Made by a program: the position numbers and the translations under genes. Positions 7,661 to 17,813 of a DNA stretch of 64,000 bases are shown one piece after another (position 1 is the first letter of the stretch; every line of letters begins with the position of its first letter). The notes under the pieces are model-generated. The model searched no databases. It saw only the letters and a list, made by a program, of their open reading frames with translations, and had not been told where the DNA came from. Location of the stretch: positions 555,175 to 619,174 of the forward strand of contig JACKKF010000002.1 of the NCBI GenBank assembly GCA_020637555.1, given 5' to 3'. Origin of the DNA: Rhodobacter sp. (GTDB lineage: Bacteria > Pseudomonadota > Alphaproteobacteria > Rhodobacterales > Rhodobacteraceae).

Positions 7661-9579
7661 TCGTCGGCCAGCGCGATCAGGGCGGCACCTGCTTCGACTT
7701 GCTGGCCCGCGGCGGCGAGGACCTCGGCCACGGTGCCGTCCCGGCCGGCGGTCAGCGTGTGCTCCATTTTCATCGCCTCGAGGATTGCCAGCCGCGCACC
7801 CTTTTCGACCACGGCCCCCGGCGCGACGAAAACCGCCTTGACCAGGCCGGGCATGGGGGCCAGCACGACGCCGGCACCCGCGCCCTGATCCTGATCGCGC
7901 GCCAGTGGATCGGGCAGCGTGAAATGCACCGTCGTCGCGCCAAAGACCGACACGGTCGCACCGAGCCTGAGCGCCACGCCCGGCGCCCGATGCCCGGCGA
8001 TCCACCACTGACCCCCACGGTGTTCGGCAGCAAGGTCGGTGTCGTCCACGCGCACCGTCCAGCCCGCGCCCGTGCGCGCCACCGCGCAGCGGTGCACGGT
8101 ATCGCCCCGGTGCAGCGTGACGGCCTGCCAGAGCGGCGTCCACAGCGTGAACCCCTGCCCCGGTGCGACCCCCAGCGCGGTCAGTGCCGCGAGCGCCACG
8201 GTTTCGCGCCGCAGCGCGGGCGGCGCGGTCAGGGCCGACAGGTCGCGGCCGATCAGGCCGGTGTCCACCTGCCCCGTGGCAAACCCAGGGTGGCGGGCCA
8301 GCGCGCCCAGAAAATCGAGGTTCGTCACCGATCCCGCGACCTGTGTCGCCGCGAGCGCCGCCGACAACCGCGCCAGCGCCACCGCGCGTGTCGGACCGTG
8401 CACGACGATCTTGGCGATCATCGGGTCATACCAGGGGCTGATCGTGTCGCCCTGGCGCACACCGGATTCGATGCGCGCGCCCTCGGGAAAAGCCAGATGG
8501 TCCAGCGTGCCGGTGGCGGGCAGGAACCCGGCTGGCACGTCCTCGGCATAGAGGCGCGCCTCGAAGGCGTGGCCACGGATGGTCAGGTCCTCTTGCCTGG
8601 ACGGCAGGGATTCGCCCGCCGCGACGCGGATCTGCCATTCGACCAGATCGACGCCGGTGATTTCCTCGGTCACGGGATGTTCGACCTGCAGGCGCGTGTT
8701 CATTTCCATGAACCAGAACCCGTCGGGCCTGAGCCCCTGCGCGCCATCGACGATGAATTCGACCGTGCCGGCGCCCTTGTAGCCGATGGCCTCGGCGGCA
8801 CGCACCGCCGCTTCGCCCATGGCGGCCCGCATCGCGTCGGTCATGCCGGGCGCGGGCGCTTCCTCGATCACCTTCTGGTGGCGGCGCTGCAGGGAACAGT
8901 CGCGCTCGAACAGATGCAGCGCATGGGTGCCGTCGCCGAACACCTGGACCTCGATATGGCGGGGTTGCTGGATGTATTTCTCGATGAGGACGGCGGCATT
9001 GCCAAAGGCGGTCGCTGCCTCGCCCTGGGCCGAGGCCAGCGCATCCGCGAAATCGGCGGCCCGTTCGACCAGGCGCATGCCCTTGCCGCCGCCCCCGGCG
9101 ACCGCCTTGATGAGGACCGGATAGCCGATCGCATCGGCCTGGGTCTGCAGATGGGCGGGGTCCTGGTTCGGGCCCATGTAGCCCGGCACCACGGGAACGC
9201 CGGCCTTGTCCATCAGCGCCTTGGCCGCGTCCTTTAGGCCCATCGCCCGGATCGCCCGGGCCGACGGACCGATGAAGGTCAGACCGGCCGCTTCGACCGC
9301 CTCGACGAAATCGGGGTTCTCGCTGAGAAAGCCATAGCCGGGGTGGATCGCCTGGGCGCCGGTCTCGATCGCGGCGGCGATGATGCGCTCGGCGCGCAGA
9401 TAGCTGTCGGCGGGCCGAGGGCCGCCGATGTGGACGGCCTCGTCCGCCAGCGCGACATGCAGCGCCAGGGCGTCGGCGTCGGAATAGACCGCGACGGTGC
9501 GCAGCCCCATGGACCGGGCGCTGCGGATCACCCGGCAGGCAATCTCGCCGCGGTTGGCGATCAGGATCGTGTCGAACAT
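7657..9579 (-). CDS. mccA: Methylcrotonyl-CoA carboxylase, biotin-containing alpha subunit
   Basis: The subunit carboxylates its own biotin with ATP and bicarbonate for conversion of 3-methylcrotonyl-CoA to 3-methylglutaconyl-CoA in leucine breakdown. The start is MFDTILIANRGEIACRVIR, with AGGAG 7 bp upstream. The 640-residue protein has the biotin carboxylase domain at about residues 1–445 (ATP-grasp glycine loop AVAGGGGKGMRLV, EMNTRLQVEHPVTE) and a C-terminal biotinyl domain with EAMKMEHTLTAG. The neighbours ivd and mccB support MCC over propionyl-CoA carboxylase. Confidence 0.93.
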   Translation of the reverse strand: MFDTILIANRGEIACRVIRSARSMGLRTVAVYSDADALALHVALADEAVHIGGPRPADSYLRAERIIAAAIETGAQAIHPGYGFLSENPDFVEAVEAAGLTFIGPSARAIRAMGLKDAAKALMDKAGVPVVPGYMGPNQDPAHLQTQADAIGYPVLIKAVAGGGGKGMRLVERAADFADALASAQGEAATAFGNAAVLIEKYIQQPRHIEVQVFGDGTHALHLFERDCSLQRRHQKVIEEAPAPGMTDAMRAAMGEAAVRAAEAIGYKGAGTVEFIVDGAQGLRPDGFWFMEMNTRLQVEHPVTEEITGVDLVEWQIRVAAGESLPSRQEDLTIRGHAFEARLYAEDVPAGFLPATGTLDHLAFPEGARIESGVRQGDTISPWYDPMIAKIVVHGPTRAVALARLSAALAATQVAGSVTNLDFLGALARHPGFATGQVDTGLIGRDLSALTAPPALRRETVALAALTALGVAPGQGFTLWTPLWQAVTLHRGDTVHRCAVARTGAGWTVRVDDTDLAAEHRGGQWWIAGHRAPGVALRLGATVSVFGATTVHFTLPDPLARDQDQGAGAGVVLAPMPGLVKAVFVAPGAVVEKGARLAILEAMKMEHTLTAGRDGTVAEVLAAAGQQVEAGAALIALADE

Positions 9580-9720
9580 GGCGAGGCTCCTGTCAGAACG
9601 GCCGACAGGCGCAGGGATCGGACCCGGCGCCGGTGGATTGAAATCGGAGAGAGGGGGCAATGCCGGCGCCTCGCGCCGGGCAAACCGCAGATCGGGGGCA
9701 GCGCCGGGCCGCCCGCGCTG

Positions 9721-10314
9721 TCAATCGCAGATGTCGCGCGCCGGCCCTTGCAAGGCCCGGTTGACGGATTCCCCATCCGCGAATGCCAGCGCCACGTTCT
9801 GTCCCGGACGCATGGTGAACCGCAGGTCGCTGGCCAGCCACAGCCGGGCGCGCAGCATGACGCTGGCCTTGAGGCCGGCAAGCGCCTCGGACAGGCAGCG
9901 GGCGCCCAGAATCGGCGGCGACTGAACGCCCAGCAACTGCACCGCCACCACCCCGTTCGAGGGTTCGGATTGCGCCGTGCCGCTGGCCGCGGGCAGGATC
10001 GAGGCCCGCCGCAGCGCGCCCCCTTCGTCCATCTGATCCGCGCATTGCAGGAGAACCGTGTTGCCGTCCTGCACGCGCAACAGCCGGCAGCCCGTGCCGT
10101 CCGTGGTGCGCAGGCCGGTCACGACATCCATAACGGGCGGAATCAGCAACAGAATGACCGGCAGCAGCAGGGCCCAGCGACGCGAAAACCGTCTGCCCGG
10201 CAGTTTCGGCCTGCGGCGCGCCCGCCCTTGCTGTTCCACCGGACCAAATGGGTCGCCACGCCCAAGGGCCCTGGGCGCAGAACGATGAACAAGGAAACGG
10301 GACACGATAGCCAT
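9721..10314 (-). CDS. Membrane-anchored, thermonuclease (SNase)-like protein, probably inactive
   Basis: The 197-residue protein has a basic N-terminus, one membrane segment at about residues 46–68 (WALLLPVILLLIPP) and a C-terminal part that resembles a staphylococcal-nuclease domain: CRLLRVQDGNTVLLQC, then VVAVQLLGVQSPP where active enzymes have a DGDTV and an RLxGIDAPE block. The catalytic Arg and acidic residues are not where the family needs them, so a nuclease activity is doubtful. It sits between mccB (gap 69 bp) and mccA (gap 141 bp) in the same direction. Homology is weak and the call is by pattern only. Confidence 0.6.
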   Translation of the reverse strand: MAIVSRFLVHRSAPRALGRGDPFGPVEQQGRARRRPKLPGRRFSRRWALLLPVILLLIPPVMDVVTGLRTTDGTGCRLLRVQDGNTVLLQCADQMDEGGALRRASILPAASGTAQSEPSNGVVAVQLLGVQSPPILGARCLSEALAGLKASVMLRARLWLASDLRFTMRPGQNVALAFADGESVNRALQGPARDICD

Positions 10315-10383
10315 GGTCCGAGTCCTGCCTGCACAATCTGGCAGAACTTGGGCGCTTAGCCCCTGAAAAGCGGCGTTTTTCGG

Positions 10384-11988
10384 TCACATTCTGAACACGC
10401 CGAAGCGCGTCTCCCCGATCGGAGCGTTCAGCGCGGCCCCCAGCGACAGCCCGAGGACCTGCCGCGTGCGGCGCGGGTCGATGATCCCGTCATCCCACAG
10501 CCGGGCCGAGGCATAGAGCGGGTGCGACTGACGCTCGAACATCTCGATTGTCGGGCGCTTGAAGGCGGCTTCGTCCTCGGCGCTCCAGGTGCCGCCGGCG
10601 CGTTCGATCCCGTCGCGCCGCACGGTCGCCAGCACCCCCGCCGCCTGTTCGCCCCCCATCACCGAAATGCGCGCATTGGGCCAGGTCCACAGGAATCGCG
10701 GCTGATAGGCGCGCCCCGACATGCCATAGTTCCCGGCGCCGAAACTGCCGCCCACAAGCATCGTGATCTTGGGCACCGAGGTCGTGGCAACCGCCGTCAC
10801 CATCTTGGCGCCGTGGCGCGCGATGCCTTCGTTCTCGTATTTGCGGCCGACCATGAATCCGGTGATATTCTGCAGGAAAACCAGCGGGATGCGTCGTTGG
10901 CTGCACAGCTCGACGAAATGCGCGCCCTTGATCGCGGCTTCGCTGAAAAGAACGCCGTTGTTCGCCACGATCCCCACCGGGCAACCCTGCACATGGGCAA
11001 AGCCGGTGACCAGCGTTTCCCCGAAGCGCGGCTTGAACTCGTCAAAGCGCGAGCCGTCGACCACGCGGGCGATCACCTCGCGGATGTCATAGGGCGTGCG
11101 CAGATCGGCGGGCACCGCCCCCAGGATCTCGTCGGGGTCATAGGCGGGATCCTCGGGCGATTGCCATTGCACGGTCTCGGGCTTGCGCCTGTTCAGGTGG
11201 CCGATGGCGCGGCGCGCAAGCGCCAGCGCGTGCGCGTCATCCTCGGCCAGATAGTCGGCGACCCCCGAAAGCCGCGTATGCACGTCGCCACCGCCCAGAT
11301 CCTCGGCCGAGACGATCTCGCCGGTCGCGGCCTTGACCAGCGGGGGACCGGCCAGAAAGATCGTGCCCTGGTTCCTGACGATGATCGTCACGTCGGACAT
11401 CGCCGGCACATAGGCCCCGCCCGCCGTGCACGACCCCATCACCACGGCGATCTGCGGGATGCCGCGCGCCGACATGTTGGCCTGGTTGTAGAAGATCCGG
11501 CCGAAATGGTCGCGGTCCGGAAAAACCTCGTCCTGGTTGGGCAGGTTGGCACCGCCCGAATCGACCAGATAGACGCAGGGCAGGTTGTTTTCCGCGGCAA
11601 TTTCCTGCGCGCGCAGGTGTTTCTTGACCGTCATCGGATAATAGGTGCCGCCCTTCACGGTGGCGTCGTTGCACACCACCATGATGTCCTGCCCCATCAC
11701 CTGGCCGATACCGGTGATGACCCCTGCCCCGGGTGCCGCGCCGTCATACATGTCATGGGCCGCAGTCGCGCCGATCTCGAGAAAGGCGCTGCCCGGGTCC
11801 AGCAGGTTCGCCACCCGTTCGCGCGGGGGCATCTTGCCACGGGCGACATGGCGCGCGACGGATTTCTCGCCGCCGCCGGCCGCGGCCATGGCCGCCGCCC
11901 GGGCGACCAGGTCCAGCGCCTGCAGATGCGCGGTGCGGTTGGCCTTGAAGGCGTCCGAACCGGTGAGGATCTGGGATTGCAGTTTCAT
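10384..11988 (-). CDS. mccB: Methylcrotonyl-CoA carboxylase, carboxyltransferase beta subunit
   Basis: The beta subunit moves the carboxyl group from biotin to 3-methylcrotonyl-CoA. The 534-residue length and the conserved blocks fit Mcc[59 protein letters not shown] and [16 protein letters not shown]. These form the two crotonase-like halves with their oxyanion holes. The start overlaps the stop of the upstream synthetase gene by 4 bp (ATGA), which indicates translational coupling. Confidence 0.95.
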   Translation of the reverse strand: MKLQSQILTGSDAFKANRTAHLQALDLVARAAAMAAAGGGEKSVARHVARGKMPPRERVANLLDPGSAFLEIGATAAHDMYDGAAPGAGVITGIGQVMGQDIMVVCNDATVKGGTYYPMTVKKHLRAQEIAAENNLPCVYLVDSGGANLPNQDEVFPDRDHFGRIFYNQANMSARGIPQIAVVMGSCTAGGAYVPAMSDVTIIVRNQGTIFLAGPPLVKAATGEIVSAEDLGGGDVHTRLSGVADYLAEDDAHALALARRAIGHLNRRKPETVQWQSPEDPAYDPDEILGAVPADLRTPYDIREVIARVVDGSRFDEFKPRFGETLVTGFAHVQGCPVGIVANNGVLFSEAAIKGAHFVELCSQRRIPLVFLQNITGFMVGRKYENEGIARHGAKMVTAVATTSVPKITMLVGGSFGAGNYGMSGRAYQPRFLWTWPNARISVMGGEQAAGVLATVRRDGIERAGGTWSAEDEAAFKRPTIEMFERQSHPLYASARLWDDGIIDPRRTRQVLGLSLGAALNAPIGETRFGVFRM

Positions 11989-13538
11989 CGGGTTTCCTCC
12001 AGCGCGCGGCGCTTCAGTTCCTTGCGGATGATCTTGCCCGTCACGGTCATCGGCAGCGCGGCGTCAAAGCGGATCTCGCGCGGGACCAGATGGGCGGACA
12101 GACGGGTTCGGACATGGGTTTGCAGATCGGCCCCGGTGGCGTGCGCGCCCTCTTTCAGCACCACATGGGCACGGATGCGTTCGGTGCGCTCGGGGTCCGG
12201 CACGCCGATCACCGCGGCCAGCGCGACATCGGGATGCCTGAGCAGGCAATCCTCGATCTCGGACGGGCCGATCCGGTAGCCGGCCGAGGTGATCACGTCA
12301 TCCTCGCGCCCGACAAAACGCAGATAGCCGTGCTCCCATTGGCCACGGTCGCCCGTCAGCATCCAGTCGCCGCGGAACTTGGCCGCGGTTTCGGCGGGCT
12401 TGTTCCAATAGCCCAGGAACATCGAGGCCGACCCGCGCCGCACCGCGATGTCGCCCTCCTCCTCCGGGCCAAGGGGGCCTGCGGGGCCGAGGACGGCCAG
12501 ATCATGCCCGGGCACCGGCTTGCCGATGCAGCCCGGGCGTGGCGGGAACAGGCTGGCGGCGGAACTGGCGATCATGTTGCATTCGGTCTGGCCGTAGAAT
12601 TCGTTGATCGTCAGGCCAAAGGCGCGGCGGCCCCAGTTCAGCATCTCGGCCCCCAACGGTTCGCCGCCCGAGGCCACCGACCGCAGCCCGGGCAACGCCA
12701 TGTCGGCCGCTTTCAGCATCTTCAGCGCGGTCGGCGGGAAAAAGACATTGCGCACCTTGCCGGCGGCGATCACCGACCGGGCGGCCTGGGGGGTGAATTT
12801 GGGCAGGCGGGCGGCGACCACCGGCACCCCCAGCGCCAGCCCGGGCATGAGCACGTCGAAAAGCCCGCCGATCCAGGCCCAATCGGCCGGTGTCCACAAC
12901 ACATCGCCGGGTTGACCCAGCCGGTCGTGGCTGATCTCGACCCCGGGAAGATGGCCGGTCAGCACCCGATGGCCATGCAGCGCCCCCTTGGGTGCGCCGG
13001 TCGTGCCCGAGGTATAGATCAGCACCGCGGGGTCCTCGGGCCCGGTGACAACCGGGGCGATGGCGGCGTCCGGCAATGCCAGGGCTTCGGGCACATGGGT
13101 GCGCACGCCCGCCGGCAGGCTGGCGGCACCCTGGGGGTCGGTCACCACATGCACGGCACCGGAATCGGCCAGCCGCACCTCCAGCGCATCGGGGCCGAAC
13201 AGCTTGAACAGCGGCAGGCTGATCGCGCCCAGCGTCCAGGCCGCCAGATGGGCGGCGGCACACCACGCATCCTGCGCCCGCAACACGCCCAGGCGGTCGC
13301 CGGGGCGCAGGCCCGCCGCGCGCAGATGCGACGCCAGCGCCCGGGTCATGCGGGCCAGGTCCCCATACGAGATGTCGCGCCGGGTTTCGCCGGACAGGTC
13401 GATGATCGCGACGCGATCGGGTTGATCCAGCCAATCGAAACAGGCCTGCCGCGCCATGTTGATCTGCGCGGGCAACTGCCAGTGAAATCCCCGGGTCAGG
13501 GCGTCATGATCCCCGGTCTGCGCAAGTATCGGACGCAT
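11985..13538 (-). CDS. AMP-forming acyl-CoA synthetase
   Basis: This enzyme activates a carboxylic acid to its CoA thioester through an acyl-AMP. The 517-residue protein starts [14 protein letters not shown] at an ATG that shares one base with the upstream stop (TGATG). It shows the ATP-binding loop [19 protein letters not shown], the hinge [19 protein letters not shown] and the catalytic Lys in [13 protein letters not shown]. It resembles medium-chain and branched-chain acyl-CoA synthetases. In this operon it may feed isovalerate or a similar acid to isovaleryl-CoA dehydrogenase, but the substrate cannot be read from sequence. Confidence 0.9.
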   Translation of the reverse strand: MRPILAQTGDHDALTRGFHWQLPAQINMARQACFDWLDQPDRVAIIDLSGETRRDISYGDLARMTRALASHLRAAGLRPGDRLGVLRAQDAWCAAAHLAAWTLGAISLPLFKLFGPDALEVRLADSGAVHVVTDPQGAASLPAGVRTHVPEALALPDAAIAPVVTGPEDPAVLIYTSGTTGAPKGALHGHRVLTGHLPGVEISHDRLGQPGDVLWTPADWAWIGGLFDVLMPGLALGVPVVAARLPKFTPQAARSVIAAGKVRNVFFPPTALKMLKAADMALPGLRSVASGGEPLGAEMLNWGRRAFGLTINEFYGQTECNMIASSAASLFPPRPGCIGKPVPGHDLAVLGPAGPLGPEEEGDIAVRRGSASMFLGYWNKPAETAAKFRGDWMLTGDRGQWEHGYLRFVGREDDVITSAGYRIGPSEIEDCLLRHPDVALAAVIGVPDPERTERIRAHVVLKEGAHATGADLQTHVRTRLSAHLVPREIRFDAALPMTVTGKIIRKELKRRALEETR

Positions 13539-13993
13539 CAGTCGCTCCTCGTCCGTTCTTCCAGCCACAGCGCATGCCGCGCGGTCAGGCGCAGGTCGCA
13601 GTCCGCCTGCTCGAATCCTGCGTGGATCCCGTCCCATTGCGCCATCCGCCACGCGCAGGCGGCATCGCGATAGGCGGCAAAGCCTGTCTCGATCGCATCT
13701 AGGGTCGGCACCGGGTCGGGCCAGCCCAGCCGTGCCGCGCGCGCGGCGACCTGGGGGGCCTGCGCGCGCAACACGTTGAGCGCCCCCTCGGCCCGGGCGC
13801 GCCAATAGGCGGTCTCGGCACCGGCGCACACCCCCTGCGCCATGGCGCCCGCGGCATCGACGCACTGGCGCGCGGCCTGCCCGATGCAGGCCTCGGTCCG
13901 GCAGGCGTCCAGCAGCGCGGCATCGACCGAGGGCATGTCCTCTTGCGCGTGCGCGGGCCAGGCCGCCAGCAGCAACAGGACCCCGGGACGCAT
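13538..13993 (-). CDS. Secreted LprI-like (DUF1311) protein 1
   Basis: The 151-residue product has a short Sec signal ending about AHA–QED and a mature part rich in paired Cys (DACRTEACIGQAARQCVD). The C-terminus has the family block AAYRDAACAWRMAQWDG followed by a Cys-containing helix. LprI-N/DUF1311 proteins are periplasmic; one mycobacterial member inhibits lysozyme, but most have no known role. It lies in tandem with a related gene and both are embedded in the leucine operon with overlapping stop/start codons, which is an odd location. Confidence 0.75.
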   Translation of the reverse strand: MRPGVLLLLAAWPAHAQEDMPSVDAALLDACRTEACIGQAARQCVDAAGAMAQGVCAGAETAYWRARAEGALNVLRAQAPQVAARAARLGWPDPVPTLDAIETGFAAYRDAACAWRMAQWDGIHAGFEQADCDLRLTARHALWLEERTRSD

Positions 13994-14481
13994 CAGTCCC
14001 CCCCCAGCGCCCGGTAAAGCGCGCGCAGCTCGAAGGTGCGTTCAGCGGTCATGCGCAGGACACATTGCGCGCCGGAGATCTGCCGCAGGCTTCCGCCGCC
14101 ATGGAGGGCGTAAGCCATCGCGCAATTGGCGTCGCGAAAGGCGATCCAGGCCCGTTGCGCGGCGCGCAGCCGGTCCGCGCGCACCGCATGATCCGGCTGG
14201 TCGGCCCCATCGACGCGGGCGGCCTCGGTGCGGGCACGGGTGTATTCCTCGTTCAGCAGCCGGTCCCAGCCGTCGTGCTCGGCCAGCAGGCACTCCATCT
14301 GGCGCACGGTGGTGTGGCCATCCGGCGTCGCCTCCATGCAAAAGCGCGCGGTATTGCCGATGCAGTCGCGATCGCCGATTTCCAGGCACTCGACCGCGCC
14401 AGCCGCCGCCCGGTCCAGCGGCGCGTCCGCCCAGGCGGCGCCCGGCGCCAGCACGGCGAGCGCGAGCGCGAGCGCCTTCAT
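13993..14481 (-). CDS. Secreted LprI-like (DUF1311) protein 2
   Basis: The 162-residue protein begins with a clear Sec signal ([20 protein letters not shown]). The mature part carries Cys pairs ([19 protein letters not shown]) and the LprI-type block [20 protein letters not shown] followed by [16 protein letters not shown]. It is related to the next gene downstream and probably arose with it by duplication. The start overlaps the ivd stop (ATGA) and its own stop touches the start of the next gene, so it is translated as part of the ivd operon. Its periplasmic function is unknown. Confidence 0.78.
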   Translation of the reverse strand: MKALALALAVLAPGAAWADAPLDRAAAGAVECLEIGDRDCIGNTARFCMEATPDGHTTVRQMECLLAEHDGWDRLLNEEYTRARTEAARVDGADQPDHAVRADRLRAAQRAWIAFRDANCAMAYALHGGGSLRQISGAQCVLRMTAERTFELRALYRALGGD

Positions 14482-15641
14482 TCCATCGCGCCCATCATCT
14501 CGCGGCCCACCAGCATCCGGCGGATTTCCGAGGTGCCCGCGCCGATCTCCATCAGTTTGGCGTCACGGAACAGCCGCGACACCACCGAATCGTTCATGAA
14601 CCCGGCCCCGCCCATCGCCTGCACCGCCTGGTGCGCCTGCACCATCGCCTGTTCGCTGGCATAGAGCACGCAAGCCGCCGCATCCTGGCGCGTCACCTCG
14701 CCCCGGTCGCAGGCCTTGGCGACCTCGTAGACATAGGCCCGGGCCGAGTTCATCGCCGTATACATGTCGGCGATCTTGCCCTGCATCAGCTGGAAATTCC
14801 CGATCGGCTGGCCGAACTGCTTGCGGTCGCGCAGATAGGGCATCACCTCGTCCAGGCAGGCCGCCATGATCCCCGGCCCGATCGCGGCCAGCACCACGCG
14901 CTCATAGTCGAGCCCCGACATCAGCACCCGCACGCCCTTGCCTTCCTCGCCGAGGATGTTCTCGAACGGAACCTCGACATCCTCGAACACCAGTTCGGCG
15001 GTGTTCGATCCGCGCATTCCCATCTTGTCGAAATGGGCGCTGGTCGAAAAACCCGTCATCGTCTTTTCGATCAGAAAGGCCGTGATACCCCTGGACCCCG
15101 CCGCCGGGTCGGTCTTGGCATAGACCACCAGGGTGTCGGCATCGGGACCGTTGGTGATCCAGTATTTGGTGCCGTTCAGCACGAAACGGTCGTTCTTCTT
15201 TTCCGCGCGCAGACTCATCGAAACCACGTCCGAGCCCGCGCCCGCCTCGGACATCGCCAGCGCGCCGATGGCCTGGCCGCTGACCAGCCCGGGCAGGTAT
15301 TTCGCCTTCTGCTCGGGCGTGCCGTTCAGCTTGATCTGGTTGACGCACAGGTTCGAATGCGCGCCGTAGCTCAGGCTGATGCTGGCCGACGCCCGCGCGA
15401 TTTCCTCGACCGCGACGGCGTGGGCCAGATAGCCCATGCCCGCGCCGCCGAACTCCTCGGACACGGTGATGCCCAGAAGGCCCAGTTCGCCCATCTCGGG
15501 CCACAGGTCGTTCGGGAAGGCGTTGGTGCGGTCCACCTCGGCGGCGATCGGCTTGACGCGGTCCTGCGCCCAGCGGTGAACCGTCTCGCGCAGGGCGTTC
15601 ACGTCGTCGCCCAGATCGAACTTCATGGATGCCGTGAACAT
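14478..15641 (-). CDS. ivd: Isovaleryl-CoA dehydrogenase
   Basis: This FAD enzyme oxidises isovaleryl-CoA to 3-methylcrotonyl-CoA and passes electrons to ETF. The 387-residue length is usual. FAD- and substrate-binding blocks are clear ([53 protein letters not shown]). A Glu in the [11 protein letters not shown] segment occupies the helix position of the catalytic base characteristic of isovaleryl-CoA dehydrogenases. A GAGGGG ribosome site precedes the ATG. It is the first gene of the operon and has its own promoter with a palindromic operator. Confidence 0.96.
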   Translation of the reverse strand: MFTASMKFDLGDDVNALRETVHRWAQDRVKPIAAEVDRTNAFPNDLWPEMGELGLLGITVSEEFGGAGMGYLAHAVAVEEIARASASISLSYGAHSNLCVNQIKLNGTPEQKAKYLPGLVSGQAIGALAMSEAGAGSDVVSMSLRAEKKNDRFVLNGTKYWITNGPDADTLVVYAKTDPAAGSRGITAFLIEKTMTGFSTSAHFDKMGMRGSNTAELVFEDVEVPFENILGEEGKGVRVLMSGLDYERVVLAAIGPGIMAACLDEVMPYLRDRKQFGQPIGNFQLMQGKIADMYTAMNSARAYVYEVAKACDRGEVTRQDAAACVLYASEQAMVQAHQAVQAMGGAGFMNDSVVSRLFRDAKLMEIGAGTSEIRRMLVGREMMGAME

Positions 15642-15661
15642 GGAGAAGCCCCTCGCCTCGA

Positions 15662-15679
15662 ATTGAACGGATGTTCAAT
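15662..15679. promoter_or_regulatory. Palindromic operator on the ivd promoter
   Basis: ATTGAAC-GGAT-GTTCAAT is a perfect inverted repeat with 7-bp arms and a 4-bp spacer. It starts at the base where the predicted -10 box ends and covers the likely transcription start, 20 bp upstream of the ivd start codon. This geometry suits a TetR-type repressor. No regulator gene is adjacent, so the protein is unknown. Confidence 0.6.
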
Positions 15680-15707
15680 AAATGCCATCCGCAAGGGATT
15701 CGGTCAA
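15679..15707 (-). promoter_or_regulatory. Predicted sigma-70 promoter of the ivd operon
   Basis: On the minus strand TTGACC (15707–15702) and CATTTA (15684–15679) are separated by 17 bp. The -10 box abuts the palindromic operator. The call is from consensus matching only. Confidence 0.45.
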
Positions 15708-15765
15708 ACAAAATCGGCGCGTCGCGGGCCTCCGTGACGCGCCGTCCTGTCCTGCGGGGCCGGGG

Positions 15766-16359
15766 TCAGCGGAAAAGCAGAACCACCGTGACCGCCAGCA
15801 GCAGCGCCATCACCCTGAGAAAGATCTTCCAGGCCAGGGGCGCGGAGAGCAGCGCCGTCAGCAGCGACCCGGCCGCCGTCCAGAACAGGCACACCCCCAG
15901 ATTCAGCGACGAGAACGCGGTGGCAAGGCGCAGGGCCTCCCATCCCGGGGCGAGACCCGCGCTGTAACCGGCGGATGCGGCAAAGGCCACGGCCCAGACC
16001 TTGGGGTTGATCCACTGGAACAGCACCGCGCCGACAAAGGACAGCGGCTTGTCGTCGGGATCATGCGCGGCGCGCGGTCTGGCCGACGCCTTCCACAACC
16101 CCCAGGCCATCCACAGGATGAAGCCCCCCGCCCCCAGCCGCAGCACCGTGTTCAGCATCGGCGAGGCGGCGACGATCGCGCCCACCCCCAACGCGGTCAC
16201 GCCGGCGGTGATGCCGACCCCCAGCACCACCCCGAACAGGTGCGGCAGGGTGCGCACGAACCCGAAGCGCACGCCCGAGGCGGTCAGCATGATGACGTTC
16301 GGCCCCGGCGTGAACAGGCCGAGAAACACGAAGCCGTAGAGCACGGGATCGAAGAACAT
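15766..16359 (-). CDS. LysE/RhtB family amino-acid exporter
   Basis: The 197-residue inner-membrane protein has the six hydrophobic segments of the LysE/RhtB family. The signature LGLFTPGPNVIMLTASGVRFG stands near the N-terminus and the second motif FQWINPKVWAVAFAASAG near residue 115. Such proteins export amino acids or related metabolites; the substrate is not predictable. The gene lies downstream of the TRAP operon terminator and 124 bp upstream of ivd, and seems to be its own unit. Confidence 0.9.
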   Translation of the reverse strand: MFFDPVLYGFVFLGLFTPGPNVIMLTASGVRFGFVRTLPHLFGVVLGVGITAGVTALGVGAIVAASPMLNTVLRLGAGGFILWMAWGLWKASARPRAAHDPDDKPLSFVGAVLFQWINPKVWAVAFAASAGYSAGLAPGWEALRLATAFSSLNLGVCLFWTAAGSLLTALLSAPLAWKIFLRVMALLLAVTVVLLFR

Positions 16360-16373
16360 GGCGCCTCTGGCAG

Positions 16374-16405
16374 AAAATCCGGGCGGCGGATCACCCCGCC
16401 GCCCG
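16374..16405 (-). terminator. Rho-independent terminator of the TRAP operon
   Basis: A perfect 10-bp stem (CGGGCGGCGG / CCGCCGCCCG, loop of 6) lies just after the TRAP large-permease stop and is followed on the minus strand by GATTTTCTG. Confidence 0.75.
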
Positions 16406-16411
16406 CGTCAT

Positions 16412-17798
16412 CTAGTCGCCCAGGGCGAAGCTTGGCAACCATAGCACCAGTGCCGGAAAGACCACGCACAGGAACAGGCCGAAGACCTGAAGCGCCACGA
16501 AGGGAATGATGCCCTTGTAGATCATCTGGATCTTCACCTCGGGCGGGGCCACGCCTTTCAGGTAGAACAGCGCAAAGCCGAAGGGCGGCGTGAGGAAGCT
16601 GGTCTGCAGGTTCACCGCGACCAGGATCAGGAACCAGATGACGATCGGGTTCGACACCCCCGACCAGTCGCCCACATGCCCGCCGAAATCCAGCAGCGCG
16701 ACGATCGGTGCGAAGATCGGCAGAACGATCAGGGTGATCTCGATCCAGTCGAAGAAGAACCCCAGCGCAAAGACCATCGCCATCAGCACGAACAGGATGG
16801 ACCACGGCCCGGCCGACGAATTCTCGATGAACTCGACGATCAGATGCTCGCCGCCGATGGCCTTGAACACGAAGCTGAAGGCCGTCGCGCCGACAAAGAT
16901 GCCGAACAGCATCGCCCCGGTCAGGGCCGAGCGGTAGCAGACATCCTTGAAGGTTTCCCAATCCAGGCGCCTGTTGAACCAGGCCAGCAGAACCGAACCG
17001 GCGGCGCCCACGCCCGAGGCCTCGGTCGGGGTGGCCAGACCGGCAAAGATCGACCCAAGCACCGCCAGAATCAGGAAGATCGGCGGAATGAAGCTGCGGA
17101 AGATCATGCGCCAGAACTCGGCCCGGGTCGACGGGCCGATATCGTCCGGCATCGGCGGCGCCAGATGGGGTTTCCAGCGGCACAGCAGGAAGATGTAGAG
17201 CGTATAAAGCCCCGCCAGCAGCAGCCCCGGAATGATCGCGGCGATGAACACCGTGCCGACCGGAACCGACAGCAGGTCCGACATGATCACCAGCATGATC
17301 GACGGCGGGATCAGGATCCCCAGCGTGCCGGACGCGGCGATGGTGCCGGTCGCCAGCGGGATCGAATAGTTCGCCTTCATCATCACCGGCAACGCCATCA
17401 GCGTCATCATCACGACCGAGGCCCCGATGATGCCCGTGGTCGCGGCCATGATCGTGCCCATCAGCGTGACCGACAATGCCAGCCCCTGGCACCCGGCGCA
17501 ACAGCACCTGAAGCGCCTCGAGCAGGTCAGTGGCAACGCCCGACTTCTCCAGCATCGTGCCCATGAAGGTGAACATCGGGATCGCCACCAGCACGAGGCT
17601 GGCCATCGTGCCGCCATAGATCCTGAGCGGAACGAGCTGGATCTGATCCAGCCAGAACACGCCGGCCCAGTCGCCCAGCACGGCAAAGAACAGCGCGATG
17701 CCGCCCAGGATGAAGGCCACCGGATAGCCCGTGAACAGAACCACGGCCAGCACACCGAACATGATGAGCGGCAGGAAGTAGATGAGAGTGTCCAACAT
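16412..17798 (-). pseudogene. TRAP transporter large permease (DctM type), frame broken once
   Basis: DctM proteins form the transport channel of TRAP importers. From ATG 17798 the frame reads a normal N-terminus (MLDTLIYFLPLIMFGVLAVV) up to LLRRVPG near 17490. From there the normal continuation (LALSVTLMGTIMAATTGI) is in another frame and runs to the stop at 16412. The break lies at about 17484–17492, where either two bases are missing or one is extra. Apart from this break the protein is full length and well conserved. With the other breaks nearby, a local sequence error or a very recent mutation is likelier than old decay. Confidence 0.8.
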
Positions 17799-17813
17799 GA
17801 TCGCTCTTTCCGC

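Noticed and set aside
15662..15679. LexA (SOS) box of the GAAC-N4-GTTC type
   Set aside because: That motif belongs to Bacillus and relatives; alphaproteobacterial LexA uses a direct repeat GTTC-N7-GTTC, and the adjacent gene is catabolic.
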